Source: an uncultured Bacteroidales bacterium (GTDB lineage: Bacteria > Bacteroidota > Bacteroidia > Bacteroidales > Marinilabiliaceae). Taken from it: DNA of 7,371 nt. The first letter of the stretch is position 1. Each line of letters opens with the position of its first letter. Location: NCBI GenBank assembly GCA_937892255.1, contig CALAUL010000007.1:1-7371 (forward strand). Direction: 5' to 3'. Shown here piece after piece: positions 7,246 to 7,371 of the stretch. The notes below the pieces were generated by a model. It worked only from the letters and a program-made list of their open reading frames with translations. It had not been told where the DNA came from and made no database searches. The position numbers were made by a program, and so were the translations under genes.

Positions 7246-7277
7246 AAAAAAGAGGGCACATAACAATGTGTCCTCTT
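7246..7277 (-). terminator. Rho-independent terminator of the right-edge gene
   Basis: Stem GAGGGCACAT (7252-7261) pairs with ATGTGTCCTC (7266-7275) with one G-T wobble and an AACA loop; two more A-T pairs extend the base. Read leftward it is followed by six T (7251-7246), a textbook intrinsic terminator. It begins 29 nt after the stop codon of the gene entering from the right. Confidence 0.85.
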
Positions 7278-7302
7278 GAAATTACTTGACTTGAAATTAC
7301 TT
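7275..7302. repeat. 13-bp tandem direct repeat
   Basis: CTTGAAATTACTT occurs at 7275-7287 and 7290-7302, period 15 bp, between the stop codon of the right-edge gene and its terminator. The first copy overlaps the outer arm of the terminator stem. It may be a small slippage duplication. Confidence 0.6.
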
Positions 7303-7306
7303 TTCT

Positions 7307-7371
7307 TTACTTACTCACTTTACGCGCCGCATAACTAATCTTAAGCGCCTGAGCCTTACGCAAAGCCTGCT
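7307..7371 (-). CDS. 3' end of an unidentified leftward gene (partial)
   Basis: The last 20 codons read QALRKAQALKISYAARKVSK and then TAA at 7307-7309; the gene continues past the right edge. This frame is favoured because its end is followed at a natural distance by a strong minus-strand terminator. One other frame is blocked early (TAA within five codons), and the third gives an Arg/Leu-rich, less natural peptide. The tail is basic and probably helical, as in a nucleic-acid-binding or ribosome-linked protein, but 20 residues are too few to name it. Confidence 0.5.
   Translation of the reverse strand, partial: QALRKAQALKISYAARKVSK

Noticed and set aside
1..7371. CRISPR array, tRNA, rRNA or defence/toxin-antitoxin system
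   Set aside because: No regularly spaced repeats, no cloverleaf or rRNA-like segment, and no such protein domains were seen.

Overview
The window looks like a piece of a Bacteroidales chromosome (Bacteroides/Prevotella/Porphyromonas type). The evidence is three promoter-like sites with the Bacteroidetes -7 signature TAnnTTTG or a close match, genes without clear Shine-Dalgarno sites, a serine hydrolase that aligns by eye with the bifunctional GH3/serine hydrolase family of this phylum, and an IS982-family element of the type common in these bacteria. Genus and species cannot be fixed from the sequence alone.

Layout. Nearly everything is read leftward (minus strand). A tight three-gene cluster fills 178-5670. 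In transcription order it holds a PMCA-type calcium-transporting P-type ATPase (2935-5670), a type I methionine aminopeptidase with an N-terminal extension (2074-2922), and a secreted SxxK serine hydrolase that keeps only the tail of its family's glycosidase module (178-2058). The gaps are 12 and 15 nt, so the three are probably one operon, read from a promoter at about 5709-5741. Bases 1-177 hold no recognisable gene.

The stretch 5671-6173 has no protein gene but is not empty. It carries the operon promoter, a 12-bp palindrome upstream of it, a pair of 13-bp direct repeats, a rightward promoter with an exact TAACTTTG box, and, about 60 nt after that box, a 13-bp hairpin followed by TTTT. Together the last two outline a possible ~100-nt small RNA or orphan leader on the plus strand.

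Bases 6174-7191 are a complete but dead IS982-family element of about 1018 bp, bounded by 18-bp inverted repeats that match at 15-16 positions. Its transposase is broken by an in-frame TAG and a one-base frameshift, and possibly by a short in-frame deletion. Right of it are a strong minus-strand terminator (7246-7277) and the last 20 codons of another leftward gene that enters from the right edge. The IS therefore sits between two terminators that face each other, a neutral landing site.

How the genes relate. The ATPase exports Ca2+ across the inner membrane, MetAP trims initiator methionine in the cytosol, and the hydrolase should act in the periplasm on cell-wall or ester/amide substrates. 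No obvious shared pathway joins them. I see no defence island, CRISPR array, tRNA or rRNA. The most open questions are the plus-strand RNA candidate with its repeats and the domain-stripped hydrolase.
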